This document shows positions 8,868 through 18,371 of a stretch of 64,000 nt of DNA, piece after piece. A program made the translations under genes and the position numbers. The notes under the pieces were generated by a model. The model was not told the DNA's origin. It searched no databases and was given only the letters and a program-made list of their open reading frames with translations. Each line of letters begins with the position of its first letter. Position 1 is the stretch's first letter. The stretch is taken from assembly GCF_000770635.1 (NCBI RefSeq), contig NZ_AVBF01000007.1, positions 1 through 64,000 on the forward strand. The letters are read 5' to 3'. The stretch is from Pontibacillus yanchengensis Y32 (GTDB lineage: Bacteria > Bacillota > Bacilli > Bacillales > BH030062).

Positions 8868-9182
8868 ATGTCTATCGTACATGCAAGCGACCAAAATTTC
8901 CCTCAAGAAACAGGAGAAGGTCTAGTACTAGCAGACTTTTGGGCACCATGGTGCGGACCTTGTAAAATGATCGCTCCTGTACTTGAAGAACTAGATACAG
9001 AAATGAGCGACCAAGTTAAAATTGTAAAATTAGATGTAGATGAAAACCAAGAAACAGCAGGTAAATATGGCGTTATGAGTATCCCAACGCTACTGCTTTT
9101 CAAAGATGGTAAAGTAGTGGATCAAGTAATTGGTTTCCAACCAAAAGAATCACTAGTAGAACTAATTAACAAACATTCTTAA
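8868..9182 (+). CDS. trxA: Thioredoxin
   Basis: This 104-residue thioredoxin reduces disulfides in the cytoplasm. The redox motif WCGPC gives C29 and C32, preceded by LADFWAPWC. The cis-proline loop MSIPTLLLF is present near residue 73. Length and sequence are typical of the essential B. subtilis TrxA. A TTAGGAGG site lies 8 bases before the ATG. It is a single-gene unit between two hairpin terminators, in the conserved etfA-trxA-uvrC order. Confidence 0.96.
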   Translation: MSIVHASDQNFPQETGEGLVLADFWAPWCGPCKMIAPVLEELDTEMSDQVKIVKLDVDENQETAGKYGVMSIPTLLLFKDGKVVDQVIGFQPKESLVELINKHS

Positions 9183-9203
9183 TCCAAAATACACTTGATC
9201 TTG

Positions 9204-9233
9204 AAAAACAGCCTGGTCTCCAGGCTGTTTTTT
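9204..9233 (+). terminator. Terminator after trxA
   Basis: AAAAACAGCCTGG and CCAGGCTGTTTTTT form a GC-rich stem with a 3-base loop and a six-T tail, a standard intrinsic terminator. Confidence 0.88.
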
Positions 9234-9395
9234 GTATGTGAACTCTGCTTTTAATAAGAGTGTATTTTCTGCTTCAAGAATTTGTTGGTTAGAAAGGTGG
9301 AAACATACTAAACTGTAGAATAAGAACATCACCTTTCATGAGGTAGTGGAGATTCGTGCTATACTATTAGCATGGTGTTAAACGGGGGGAGAGTG

Positions 9396-11204
9396 ATGAC
9401 AGTGCATGAAAACATCAAAGAAAAACTCGCCGTTCTACCAGATCAACCAGGGTGCTATCTTTACAAAGACAAGCATGGCACTGTGATCTATGTCGGCAAG
9501 TCAAAAGTATTAAAAAATCGCGTTCGGTCCTATTTTACTGGTGCGAATGATGCTAAAACGCAGCGTTTAGTGCAGGAGATAGTAGATTTTGAATACATTG
9601 TCACTACTTCTGAACTAGAAGCGTTAATTTTAGAAATGAATCTAATAAAAAAATATGATCCTAAATACAATGTACTTCTAAAAGATGATAAAACGTATCC
9701 TTATCTAAAAATTACATCAGAGAAACATCCAAGACTTATCGTGACTCGTAATATAAAAAAAGATAAGGGAAAGTATTTTGGACCTTATCCAAACGTTATT
9801 GCAGCAAGGGAAACAAAAAGGTTGTTAGATCGTTTGTACCCTTTACGGAAGTGTAATACGATGCCTGATCGAGTATGCTTGTATTATCATATGAACCAAT
9901 GTTTAGGACCTTGTGAATTTACAGTTACTCAAGAGCAAAATCAAGGTATCGTTAATGAGATTACGAAGTTCTTAAATGGTGGACACAAGGAAATCAAAGA
10001 GGACTTGAAAGGGAAAATGTATCAGGCATCAGAGGATATGGATTTTGAACGAGCGAAAGAACTTAGAGATCAAATGCAGCACATTGATTCTGTAATGGAA
10101 CAGCAAAAAATGACGTTAAATGATCAAGTTAATCGTGATATATTTGGCTATTCATATAATAAAGGTTGGATGTGCGTTCAGGTATTCTTTGTTCGTCAGG
10201 GCAAGTTGATTGAGCGTGATGTCTCTATATTTCCTTTTTTCGATGATGCTGAAGAAACATTCCTTAGTTTTATCGGTAGGTTCTATCTTCATAAAAACCA
10301 TCCAAAACCTAAACAGGTACTCGTGCCAGTAGGTGCAGATAAAGAAATGTTAAAAGAGTTGTTAGAGGTAGATGTTCACATTCCAATGAGGGGCAGAAAA
10401 AAAGAATTAGTTGAATTAGCCCAAAAGAATGCACAGATTGCATTGGATGAGAAGTTCTCATTAATTGAGCAAAATGAAGAGCGTACGATTAAAGCAGTGG
10501 AAGATCTAGGGGAACGACTGCATATTGAAGTACCACATCGTATTGAAGCATTTGATAACTCTAATATTCAAGGGGCGGACCCAGTTTCAGCAATGGTCGT
10601 TTTTACTGATGGTAAACCCGATAAGAAGGAATACCGAAAATATAAAATTAGAGATGTGCAAGGTCCTGATGATTATGACACGATGCGTGAAGTCATTCGC
10701 CGTCGATATAAACGAGTTATAAAGGAAGGATTGCCTCTTCCAGATTTAATTTTAGTTGATGGTGGTAAGGGGCAGATGACTGCTGCTCAAGAAGTATTGG
10801 AAAATGAGTTAGGCTTGGATATACCATTATGCGGGTTAGCAAAAGATGATAAGCACCGTACTAGTGAATTACTATATGGTGATCCACCCACAATGGTAGA
10901 CATGGATCGTCAGTCTCAAGAATTCTATCTTATTCAACGTATTCAAGATGAAGTTCACCGTTTTGCTATTTCCTTTCACAGGCAATTACGAGGAAAAGGT
11001 GCTATTCAATCAGAATTGGATGAGATACCTGGGGTAGGGGAAAAAAGACGTCGTCTACTACTGAAGCACTTCCAGTCGATTGAGGGGATAAAAAATGCAG
11101 AGATTGCAGACTTCACAAAATTAGGAGTCCCTACCAATGTAGCACAAGTTATACTTGATCACTTAAACCAAGAGCCAGATCCACAACAAGAAGAAGAACT
11201 TTAA
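9396..11204 (+). CDS. uvrC: UvrABC excinuclease subunit C
   Basis: UvrC makes the two incisions beside a DNA lesion in nucleotide excision repair. From the ATG at 9396 it has 602 residues (B. subtilis about 598). The domains read in order: GIY-YIG nuclease at 15-90 ([16 protein letters not shown]), a UVR helical pair near 200-230 ([14 protein letters not shown]), the RNase H-like second nuclease ([30 protein letters not shown]) and C-terminal helix-hairpin-helix motifs ([16 protein letters not shown]). An in-frame ATG at 9372 would add 8 residues, but the GGGGGAG site just before 9396 favours the later start. Confidence 0.95.
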   Translation: MTVHENIKEKLAVLPDQPGCYLYKDKHGTVIYVGKSKVLKNRVRSYFTGANDAKTQRLVQEIVDFEYIVTTSELEALILEMNLIKKYDPKYNVLLKDDKTYPYLKITSEKHPRLIVTRNIKKDKGKYFGPYPNVIAARETKRLLDRLYPLRKCNTMPDRVCLYYHMNQCLGPCEFTVTQEQNQGIVNEITKFLNGGHKEIKEDLKGKMYQASEDMDFERAKELRDQMQHIDSVMEQQKMTLNDQVNRDIFGYSYNKGWMCVQVFFVRQGKLIERDVSIFPFFDDAEETFLSFIGRFYLHKNHPKPKQVLVPVGADKEMLKELLEVDVHIPMRGRKKELVELAQKNAQIALDEKFSLIEQNEERTIKAVEDLGERLHIEVPHRIEAFDNSNIQGADPVSAMVVFTDGKPDKKEYRKYKIRDVQGPDDYDTMREVIRRRYKRVIKEGLPLPDLILVDGGKGQMTAAQEVLENELGLDIPLCGLAKDDKHRTSELLYGDPPTMVDMDRQSQEFYLIQRIQDEVHRFAISFHRQLRGKGAIQSELDEIPGVGEKRRRLLLKHFQSIEGIKNAEIADFTKLGVPTNVAQVILDHLNQEPDPQQEEEL

Positions 11205-11208
11205 ACAA

Positions 11209-11243
11209 AACACCCTGTCTCTCATAGAAGTGACTAGGGTGTT
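11209..11243. terminator. Weak shared hairpin between uvrC and yslB
   Basis: AACACCCT and AGGGTGTT face each other across a 19-base loop between two convergent genes, with AT-rich sequence outside on both sides. It may end both transcripts, but the stem is short. Confidence 0.4.
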
Positions 11244-11260
11244 CATAGTTTATCAAGCCT

Positions 11261-11689
11261 TTATGTGACTACTTCAAAGCTTACAGTTTGGTTGCGTTGA
11301 TCAGTTTCATAGGCACATTCTGCTTGTTTTTCTTTTAAAAGAGTGATTTGTTCTGCTAGGAACCCAGCTTCTAGCTTGTAAGAATAAGGCGGATTATAAG
11401 TTAAGCGCTTGGTAGTTAATTCTCCTTTTAGGGAAAAATGATACTCGTTCTTTTTTTCCTTTTCTAAGGTGATATGATCCCATCCCATAGTCGTAAAGAA
11501 CGTTTCAATTTCATCTAAAGACGCACAAGGGTAATAACGTGCTAAGTTTTTGCCCATTATATAAAGAATGGTATCTGATTCTTTTCCCAATAAATCAGGA
11601 AGAAGCTGTGTTCTCAATACCTCATGCCCGATCAAAGAAGAAGGGATGTCTTGATATTGGTCGAATAGATTTGCGATTTGATCATTCAT
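11261..11689 (-). CDS. yslB: YslB-like protein (DUF2507)
   Basis: A soluble protein of 142 residues from the start chosen here (B. subtilis YslB about 148) with the DUF2507 character: early SLIGHEVLRTQLLPDLLG, then LYIMGKNLARYYPC and FFTTMGWDHITLEKEKK. Function is unknown. The fold is related to the V4R/heme-NO-binding-like families, from memory and with low certainty. Three in-frame ATGs exist; the one at 11689 has AGAGG 9 bases upstream and fits best. As in B. subtilis, it lies between uvrC and sdhC on the opposite strand to both. Confidence 0.8.
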   Translation of the reverse strand: MNDQIANLFDQYQDIPSSLIGHEVLRTQLLPDLLGKESDTILYIMGKNLARYYPCASLDEIETFFTTMGWDHITLEKEKKNEYHFSLKGELTTKRLTYNPPYSYKLEAGFLAEQITLLKEKQAECAYETDQRNQTVSFEVVT

Positions 11690-11903
11690 TTTGTTCATCC
11701 TCTCTATCTTCTTCTCATTATTACAGGCTGATAGGGGTATGCGCAATGGATAAAGATAGCATAATTAGAGAAGATAAACTATCTAGGAAATCCCATTCAA
11801 GTCTTTAGACGTATAGAGTGTCAGATGTTAAGATATAGAGTATTACGTTAAGTAACCCTGTTAACGTTTTCCATTCTAATCACCAATTTAGCAACAAGTT
11901 TTC

Positions 11904-11932
11904 TTGACGCTTACAGACTATAGAAGTACAAT
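11904..11932 (+). promoter_or_regulatory. Vegetative promoter of sdhCAB
   Basis: TTGACG (11904-11909) and TACAAT (11927-11932) are separated by exactly 17 bases. It would give an untranslated leader of roughly 145 bases before sdhC. In B. subtilis the sdh leader is a target of the iron-sparing small RNA FsrA; no such site could be verified here. Confidence 0.65.
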
Positions 11933-12007
11933 AAACGTGTCACAAATTGTACTTTTTTACAGGCAATGTGGGGGAGGAAAGCATTCCTCTATTTTTTTAA
12001 TCGTTTG

Positions 12008-12019
12008 TAAAGCGCTTTA
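12008..12019. promoter_or_regulatory. Candidate cre (CcpA) site in the sdh leader
   Basis: TAAAGCGCTTTA is a perfect 12-bp palindrome whose AAAGCGCTTT core equals the core of the catabolite-response element. The outer positions differ from the consensus. It lies 75-85 bases downstream of the -10 box, where a CcpA roadblock would lower sdhCAB transcription on glucose. Confidence 0.4.
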
Positions 12020-12085
12020 TTGTCTGAAAAGTGTGCATACCAAAAATAGGATTTACTTATTTACTGAGGGGGGTAAACGTCACAA

Positions 12086-12700
12086 ATGGCAGCGAACCGA
12101 GAGTTTTTGTATCGAAGATTACATTCATTACTAGGGGTAATACCAGTTGGACTATTTTTAATCCAACACTTAGTTGTTAACCATTTTGCAACACGTGGAC
12201 CAGAAGCATTCAATAGTGCAGCACACTTTATGGAGAATCTTCCATTTAGGATTGTGTTAGAATTATTTGTTATTTTCATCCCATTGTATTTCCACGCTAT
12301 TTACGGAGTGTACATAGCTTTTACCTCCAAGAATAACGTATCATCTTACGGATATTTCCGTAACTGGATGTTCTATCTGCAAAGGATATCAGGTATCATT
12401 ACACTGATTTTCGTAACTTGGCACGTATGGGAGACTCGTATCCAAGCAGGGCTGGGAAATGTTGAAGTAAACTATGCATTAATGGAGAATATTTTGGAAA
12501 ATCCATTTATGTTGGTTTTTTACATAATTGGTGTGATTTCGACAACGTTCCACTTTGCTAATGGTTTATGGTCATTCTTAGTGTCTTGGGGAATCACAAT
12601 GTCTCCACGTTCACAGGTTATATCAACGTATGTAACACTAGGCGTATTTGTATTGCTTAGTTACGTAGGAATAGCTGCAATACTAGCATTCGCATTGTAA
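12086..12700 (+). CDS. sdhC: Succinate dehydrogenase cytochrome b558 subunit
   Basis: This 204-residue membrane anchor binds haem b and passes electrons from succinate to menaquinone. About five membrane helices can be followed (near 15-35, 55-80, 92-115, 135-158 and 178-200), with histidines in or next to helices such as LFLIQHLVVNHF, FHAIYG, TWHVWE and TFHFANG. This is the Bacillus-type single-subunit anchor. A GAGGGGGG site precedes the ATG by about 10 bases. It heads the sdhCAB operon, and sdhA starts about 60 bases downstream. Confidence 0.93.
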   Translation: MAANREFLYRRLHSLLGVIPVGLFLIQHLVVNHFATRGPEAFNSAAHFMENLPFRIVLELFVIFIPLYFHAIYGVYIAFTSKNNVSSYGYFRNWMFYLQRISGIITLIFVTWHVWETRIQAGLGNVEVNYALMENILENPFMLVFYIIGVISTTFHFANGLWSFLVSWGITMSPRSQVISTYVTLGVFVLLSYVGIAAILAFAL

Positions 12701-12762
12701 TAAATAAAAAGATTATAAAGAAACGTTCTGTTTTAGAGTATAAAAGGGAGTGAGTAGTAACA

Positions 12763-14523
12763 ATGAGTAATGAAAACATCGTCGTAGTAGGCGGAGGCCT
12801 AGCTGGTCTTATGGCTACAATCAAAGCCGCTGAAGCAGGTGTACATGTAGATTTATTATCTCTTGTACCTGTTAAACGTTCTCACTCTGTATGTGCGCAA
12901 GGTGGAATCAATGGTGCGGTTAATACCAAAGGGGAAGGTGACTCTCCTTGGGAACACTTTGATGATACAGTTTATGGTGGGGACTTCTTAGCGAACCAAC
13001 CACCAGTTAAAGCAATGTGTGAGGCAGCACCAAGCATTATTCACATGTTAGACCGTATGGGAGTTATGTTTAACCGTACACCAGAAGGTCTCCTTGATTT
13101 CCGTCGCTTTGGTGGAACTCAACACCACCGTACTGCATATGCAGGAGCAACTACTGGGCAACAATTACTATATGCACTTGATGAACAAGTTCGCCGTCAT
13201 GAAGTGGCAGGTCTTGTAACGAAATATGAAGGATGGGAATTCCTTTCTTCTGTAGTTGATGAATCTGGAGTAAGTCGTGGGGTTATGGCTCAGAACATGA
13301 CGACACATGAAATTCGATCCTTCAGAGCTGATGCAACGATTATTGCTACAGGTGGCCCTGGAATTATCTTTGGTAAATCCACGAACTCTGTTATCAATAC
13401 AGGTTCTGCGGCTTCATCCTTATACCAGCAAGGGGCTGTTTATGCAAACGGTGAGTTTATTCAAATCCACCCAACTGCCATTCCAGGAGATGACAAACTA
13501 CGTCTTATGAGTGAATCAGCTCGTGGTGAAGGTGGACGAGTATGGACGTACAAGGATGGAGAACCTTGGTATTTCTTAGAGGAGAAGTATCCAGCGTATG
13601 GTAACCTTGTTCCTCGTGATATCGCAACACGTGAAATATTTGATGTTTGTGTTAACCAGAAGCTAGGTATTAACGGAGAAAACATGGTTTATCTTGACCT
13701 TTCTCATAAAGATTCCAAAGAGCTAGATGTTAAGCTAGGTGGAATTATTGAAATTTATGAAAAATTCGTAGGAGATGACCCGCGTAAAGTTCCTATGAAG
13801 ATTTTCCCTGCTGTACACTATTCTATGGGTGGATTGTATGTAGATTATGATCAGATGACGACCATCCCTGGAGTATTTGCAGCTGGAGAATGTGATTTCA
13901 CACAGCATGGTGGTAACCGTTTAGGTGCTAACTCTCTTCTTTCTTCTATTTATGGAGGAATGGTTTCTGGTCCGAATGCTGTGAAGTACATTCAAGGTTT
14001 AGATAAAGTTGCAGAAGACATGTCTTCTAAGCTGTTTGATGATAAGCTAAAAGAAGAACAAGACAAGTTCGAAGCTATCATGAACATGAACGGCTCGGAG
14101 AATGCTTATCAAATCCACAAAGAGCTTGGTGAGTGGATGACGGATAACGTTACTGTTGTTCGTAAAAATGATAAACTGCTTGAAACAGATAAGAAGATTC
14201 AAGAATTACAAGAACGTTTTAAAGATATCAATGTTAATGACACTACTCGTTGGAGTAACCAAGGCGCCATGTTTATTCGTCAATTAGAAAACATGTTGCA
14301 CCTTGCAAGAGTTATAACAATTGGAGCTTATAACCGTAACGAAAGCCGTGGAGCTCACTTTAAACCAGACTATCCTGATCGTAATGACGAAGAATGGTTA
14401 AAGACAACAAAAGCATCTTACAATCCTGAAAAGAATGCACCAGAATTCAGTTATGAAGAAGTTGATACTTCCTTTATTGAGCCACGTAAGCGAGACTACT
14501 CTAAGAGCAAAGGGGGTAATTAA
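12763..14523 (+). CDS. sdhA: Succinate dehydrogenase flavoprotein subunit
   Basis: The 586-residue catalytic subunit oxidises succinate to fumarate in the TCA cycle. It shows the FAD-binding start VVVGGGLAGLMATIKAAEAG and the motif RSHSVCAQGGINGAV holding the histidine that carries covalent FAD. The substrate-site region HPTAIPGDDKL and RGEGGRVW follow, then the Arg/His C-terminal part GAYNRNESRGAHFKPDYPDR. Length matches the B. subtilis enzyme. Its stop overlaps the first base of sdhB, a sign of translational coupling. Confidence 0.96.
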   Translation: MSNENIVVVGGGLAGLMATIKAAEAGVHVDLLSLVPVKRSHSVCAQGGINGAVNTKGEGDSPWEHFDDTVYGGDFLANQPPVKAMCEAAPSIIHMLDRMGVMFNRTPEGLLDFRRFGGTQHHRTAYAGATTGQQLLYALDEQVRRHEVAGLVTKYEGWEFLSSVVDESGVSRGVMAQNMTTHEIRSFRADATIIATGGPGIIFGKSTNSVINTGSAASSLYQQGAVYANGEFIQIHPTAIPGDDKLRLMSESARGEGGRVWTYKDGEPWYFLEEKYPAYGNLVPRDIATREIFDVCVNQKLGINGENMVYLDLSHKDSKELDVKLGGIIEIYEKFVGDDPRKVPMKIFPAVHYSMGGLYVDYDQMTTIPGVFAAGECDFTQHGGNRLGANSLLSSIYGGMVSGPNAVKYIQGLDKVAEDMSSKLFDDKLKEEQDKFEAIMNMNGSENAYQIHKELGEWMTDNVTVVRKNDKLLETDKKIQELQERFKDINVNDTTRWSNQGAMFIRQLENMLHLARVITIGAYNRNESRGAHFKPDYPDRNDEEWLKTTKASYNPEKNAPEFSYEEVDTSFIEPRKRDYSKSKGGN

Positions 14524-15293
14524 TGATGAGTGAAGATAAACAAGTTACACTTATTGTGACACGACAAGACGATCCGGAATCAGCACCTTATGATGAAACA
14601 TTTAAAATTCCATACCGTAACAATATGAACGTGATTTCAGCTCTGATGGAAGTTCGTCGTAACCCTGTCAATGCTAATGGAGAAGCAACCACCCCTGTGT
14701 ACTGGGATATGGGTTGTTTGGAAGAAGTATGTGGTGCATGCTCTATGATTATCAATGGAAAACCTCGTCAATCATGTACAGCGTTAGTAGACCAACTAGA
14801 GCAACCAATCCGTCTAGCGCCAATGTCTACTTTCCCGGTTATGCGTGACCTTGGTGTGGACCGTAGTCGCATGTTTGATTCTTTGAAGAAGGTAAAAGCA
14901 TGGGTACCAATCGATGGTACGTATGATCTTGGACCAGGACCTAAAATGGCTGAAAATAAGCGTCAATGGGCATATGAGCTTTCTAAATGTATGACATGTG
15001 GTGTATGTTTAGAAGCTTGTCCAAACGTAAATAGTAAATCCGATTTCATTGGCCCAGCAGCTATTTCTCAGGTTCGTTTATTTAACTCCCACCCTACAGG
15101 AGCAATGAATAAGAATGAACGTTTAGAAGCATTAATGGGTGAGGGTGGTTTAGCTGAATGCGGAAACTCTCAGAACTGTGTTCAATCTTGTCCTAAAGGT
15201 ATTCCTTTGACAACATCCATTGCTTCTATGAACCGTGAGACTGCTTTACATTCCTTCAAGAGCTTCTTTGGAAGTGACCACGAAGTAGAATAA
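14523..15293 (+). CDS. sdhB: Succinate dehydrogenase iron-sulfur subunit
   Basis: The 256-residue subunit moves electrons from SdhA to SdhC through three iron-sulfur clusters. The cysteine groups are all present: CLEEVCGAC plus a later C for the 2Fe-2S centre, CMTCGVCLEACP, and CGNSQNCVQSCPKG for the remaining centres. Two adjacent ATGs (14523 and 14526) could start it; the GGGGG site fits both, and the family start MSE favours the second. It overlaps the sdhA stop and is followed by a terminator. Confidence 0.95.
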   Translation: MMSEDKQVTLIVTRQDDPESAPYDETFKIPYRNNMNVISALMEVRRNPVNANGEATTPVYWDMGCLEEVCGACSMIINGKPRQSCTALVDQLEQPIRLAPMSTFPVMRDLGVDRSRMFDSLKKVKAWVPIDGTYDLGPGPKMAENKRQWAYELSKCMTCGVCLEACPNVNSKSDFIGPAAISQVRLFNSHPTGAMNKNERLEALMGEGGLAECGNSQNCVQSCPKGIPLTTSIASMNRETALHSFKSFFGSDHEVE

Positions 15294-15363
15294 GAGTAAC
15301 CTCAAATTCGGATATACTGGTAATAGTTAATTTCCAGGTTAGTAAGTAGATGAAGTTGGAAGG

Positions 15364-15400
15364 ATCCTGACATGTCAGTTGATATGTCAGGATTTTTCTT
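15364..15400 (+). terminator. Terminator after sdhB
   Basis: ATCCTGACAT and ATGTCAGGAT flank a 10-base loop and are followed by TTTTCTTTG. It lies about 70 bases after the sdhB stop. Confidence 0.75.
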
Positions 15401-15485
15401 TGTCGTAATGAGAATATTTATGTAAGGGTACATATTAGTAGGCTGCTGTAAAAAAATAACGTGTGAATCTAAGGGGTAGAGAATA

Positions 15486-15932
15486 ATGAAGAGAACATCC
15501 TATATAGAAAGTCCAGAGAATTGGGTTAAGGAGTTTGTGTTTTATGTACCTGTGAAAGTTCGCTTCTCAGAAACTGATATGTTCGGACATATGAACAATA
15601 CTGCTCCTTTTATTTATTTTGAGGAAGCTAGAATTGAATTTATGAAATCACTTGGAATTTTTGATATAGCTAAATCTGAATGGCAGAGCATTCCTGTTGT
15701 TGCAGATTTGCAATGTGACTTTCATCAACAAATCTATTTTGATGATCAACTTACACTTTATGTAAAGGTGAATTATATAGGTACAACTTCATACGATTTA
15801 CACTACTTAGCACTCAATCAAAGTAATGAAGTTTGTTTAACGGGTAGAGGACGAGTTGTCCAAATCAATAAAGACACTGGGAAACCTGTCGAAATTCCCC
15901 AGGAAATAAAGGGACTACTTGTTCCAAAATAA
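15486..15932 (+). CDS. ysmA: 4HBT-fold acyl-CoA thioesterase (YsmA-like)
   Basis: A 148-residue hotdog-fold protein of the 4-hydroxybenzoyl-CoA thioesterase family. The signature VRFSETDMFGHMNNTAPFIYFEEARIEF contains the family Asp at about residue 35 and the following histidine and asparagines. It probably hydrolyses an acyl-CoA or acyl-ACP, but the substrate cannot be read from sequence. An AAGGGG site precedes the ATG. B. subtilis has ysmA between sdhB and gerE; here a two-component pair lies between ysmA and gerE. Confidence 0.85.
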   Translation: MKRTSYIESPENWVKEFVFYVPVKVRFSETDMFGHMNNTAPFIYFEEARIEFMKSLGIFDIAKSEWQSIPVVADLQCDFHQQIYFDDQLTLYVKVNYIGTTSYDLHYLALNQSNEVCLTGRGRVVQINKDTGKPVEIPQEIKGLLVPK

Positions 15933-16013
15933 TCGGTTAGGATATGATAAGGTCAGGATAAGTTTACTAGCTTTTCAATTTCTATCTCTGTAAGGAAAGG
16001 AGTAATTATATTT

Positions 16014-18371
16014 ATGAAGAAACTCAACACATTCATTCAATCGAATAAGATATATTTCATCCCCATTATATTCTTGCTTCTTTCTATTTATCTTATAACG
16101 GTTATATTAAAGTATCCTTATATTGGTATTGATGTTGACAGAAATTCAAATCATCAATGGGTTGTTTCTGATATAGCCCCTCATAGTTGGGCAGATAAAA
16201 ATAATATCGAAGAAGGTACTGTAATTGAATTAATTGACGGTGTGAAACCAGGAGAATATACAACTGTCCAATTGTTTGAGACGGTTGAGAAAGCATCTAC
16301 TATTACAATGCAGCTAGAAGAATCAAAAACATTTACTCAAATTGAGGAAGAAGTTAGTTTAGATCAATGGCTCTTTTATATTATTTTTCCTTCTGTATTT
16401 ATGGTAATCATGTTCCTTCTCTCATTATTTATTCTTATACATAAAAAACACAGTCAGGCTGGACAGAAACTTATTCTTTTCTTTCTTGCCTTAGGTCTTG
16501 CTTATTTAGCTGGAAGTGGGACTGCTAGAGGAGAATACATTTCTTCTTTAATAAATACATTTATGTTTCTATCTACTCCTGCATTACTACTGCAGTTTAT
16601 TGATTATTATTTTAAAGAGTTAAATAAAACTTGGTTTTCTAGTCGTATTTATCAGTTTATGATAGGGATTGTACTTATCATAACTGTTGTTGAAGCCATA
16701 TTCTTCTTTGTTCACGCTTATCCTAACTGGTACGCAAGTTTTATTTCTGTTACTTTTGTTGTATTTGCACTAGTGGCATTTAGTGTGATTTTCAAAGGGT
16801 ATTTTATCTATAAAGAATCAGAATACGCACCAATATTACAGTACTTGATTTTTGGCCTTGTTGCGTCCTTTGTTCCTTTTACATTTATATCACTCGTCCC
16901 TCAATATTTATTCGGAGTGAACCTATTATCAGCAGAAGTAGCGCTTCTATTTCTATTAACGTTACCTCTCACCTTCATTTATCTGATTAGTGCACAACGG
17001 TTATTTGATATTGATTTCGTTATAGGGAGAGTACGCTATTACGCATATGTGTCTATAATTCCTACCGTATTATTATTGTTAATAGTTATGATAGTGGTCG
17101 ATTATGACTGGCATATTAAGCACGTATTTCAGCTATTCTTCTGCATTATAAGCGTTCTTATATTGTTCCTTTATATAAAAGAAATCTTCGACTTTCGAAT
17201 TCAGAGAAATCTTTTCTCTGAAAAAAATAACTATCACCAAAGTTTGCAACGATTTGTCCAGGAAATGAAGAAGGAAACGAATGCTATAGACTTATTTAAA
17301 CGATTAAAACGTGAGCTTATAGATGTAATTGGAGTAGACAATATCTATATATATTCAAAAAATACAATTTCTAATTATTATTGTGTGTATTACCCTATTG
17401 ATGGGAATTTAATGGCAGAATGCGAACAAAGGGTAAGGGAAACGAATGCTGAAGCAGGTACGCTTGTCAATCTTAAAGAACATGAGGGGTATGTATTGAT
17501 AATAGGGCATACCATTAGTAAGATTACCTATTTATATTGTTCTGAAAAACCCAATAAAACAGTTTTGAACATTGATGAGAAGGCCTACTTACAAACAATG
17601 GCGTATAACACCCATATAGCTTTAGAAAATCTTTTATTAATTGAGGATTTATTTCAAGAACTTCAACATATGAAAAGTGATGACCAACAGAAATATCCTG
17701 CATGGCTTTCACGGCTGCTGTTTTCATTATCAGATAATCAAAGGAAGCAAATAGCTGTTGACTTACATGATTCAGTATTACAGGAACAACTTTATATTTA
17801 TAGACAAATGGATGACTTTATAAATCGCTATAATGCTCAATTGCATCCAGAGGTGTTGGACAAGCTGACCTTATTTAGGGAACAAATGCTAGATAACATA
17901 CATTTAATACGTGAGACTTGTAATGAGCTTAGGCCTCCTTTTTTAGAAGAATTAGGACTTGTTCCTTCATTAGGAAATTTAATCAATCAATATCAACTCC
18001 GTTCTAACTTTACGGTTCAGTTTGATAGCAGTAAGTTTAAAGCAGAACTAGACAATGAGTATATTTTAGGTATATATCGTATTGTTCAAGAGCTACTAAC
18101 AAATGCAATGAAGCATTCAAAGGCTGATAAAGTGTTGTTGATATTGAAGAATACAGAAGACAATGTGGAGCTTCAATATATGGATAATGGGGTTGGTATG
18201 GATATGGACAACAAGATCGAAACCTTTTCCCATATGGGTCTTTCTGGAATTGAGCAAAGGGTGAACGGTTTGAACGGTCAACTTTCAATAGAAACCCAGC
18301 CGAATCAGGGGTTTAGGTTAAATATTATATTTTATAGTGCGACTACAAACGATGGAAGGGGTTCTATATGA
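16014..18371 (+). CDS. comP: ComP-like sensor histidine kinase
   Basis: A 785-residue membrane kinase with the architecture of B. subtilis ComP (about 769). One membrane helix (12-33) leads to an extracellular PDZ-like part (34-118, around DIAPHSWADKNNIEEGTVI). Seven or so further helices (121-390) follow, then a GAF-like region and the kinase core. The phospho-acceptor is in VDLHDSVLQ (H about 585), and the ATP-binding part has ELLTNAMKHS, DNGVGMD and GLSGIEQRV. Several stretches, such as TARGEYI and the helix ending LLQFIDYYF, recall ComP itself. ComX pheromone sensing is known for ComP, but no comQ or comX lies beside this gene. The coding end overlaps the next gene by 4 bases. Confidence 0.85.
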   Translation: MKKLNTFIQSNKIYFIPIIFLLLSIYLITVILKYPYIGIDVDRNSNHQWVVSDIAPHSWADKNNIEEGTVIELIDGVKPGEYTTVQLFETVEKASTITMQLEESKTFTQIEEEVSLDQWLFYIIFPSVFMVIMFLLSLFILIHKKHSQAGQKLILFFLALGLAYLAGSGTARGEYISSLINTFMFLSTPALLLQFIDYYFKELNKTWFSSRIYQFMIGIVLIITVVEAIFFFVHAYPNWYASFISVTFVVFALVAFSVIFKGYFIYKESEYAPILQYLIFGLVASFVPFTFISLVPQYLFGVNLLSAEVALLFLLTLPLTFIYLISAQRLFDIDFVIGRVRYYAYVSIIPTVLLLLIVMIVVDYDWHIKHVFQLFFCIISVLILFLYIKEIFDFRIQRNLFSEKNNYHQSLQRFVQEMKKETNAIDLFKRLKRELIDVIGVDNIYIYSKNTISNYYCVYYPIDGNLMAECEQRVRETNAEAGTLVNLKEHEGYVLIIGHTISKITYLYCSEKPNKTVLNIDEKAYLQTMAYNTHIALENLLLIEDLFQELQHMKSDDQQKYPAWLSRLLFSLSDNQRKQIAVDLHDSVLQEQLYIYRQMDDFINRYNAQLHPEVLDKLTLFREQMLDNIHLIRETCNELRPPFLEELGLVPSLGNLINQYQLRSNFTVQFDSSKFKAELDNEYILGIYRIVQELLTNAMKHSKADKVLLILKNTEDNVELQYMDNGVGMDMDNKIETFSHMGLSGIEQRVNGLNGQLSIETQPNQGFRLNIIFYSATTNDGRGSI

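Noticed and set aside
11539-11808. 89-codon plus-strand frame opposite yslB
   Set aside because: It overlaps yslB antisense, has no ribosome binding site, and yslB is supported by family features.
15933-16013. Possible pheromone gene (comX-like) before the ComP-like kinase
   Set aside because: The gap is only about 80 bases and contains no open frame with a Trp-bearing end; only a ribosome binding site is seen.
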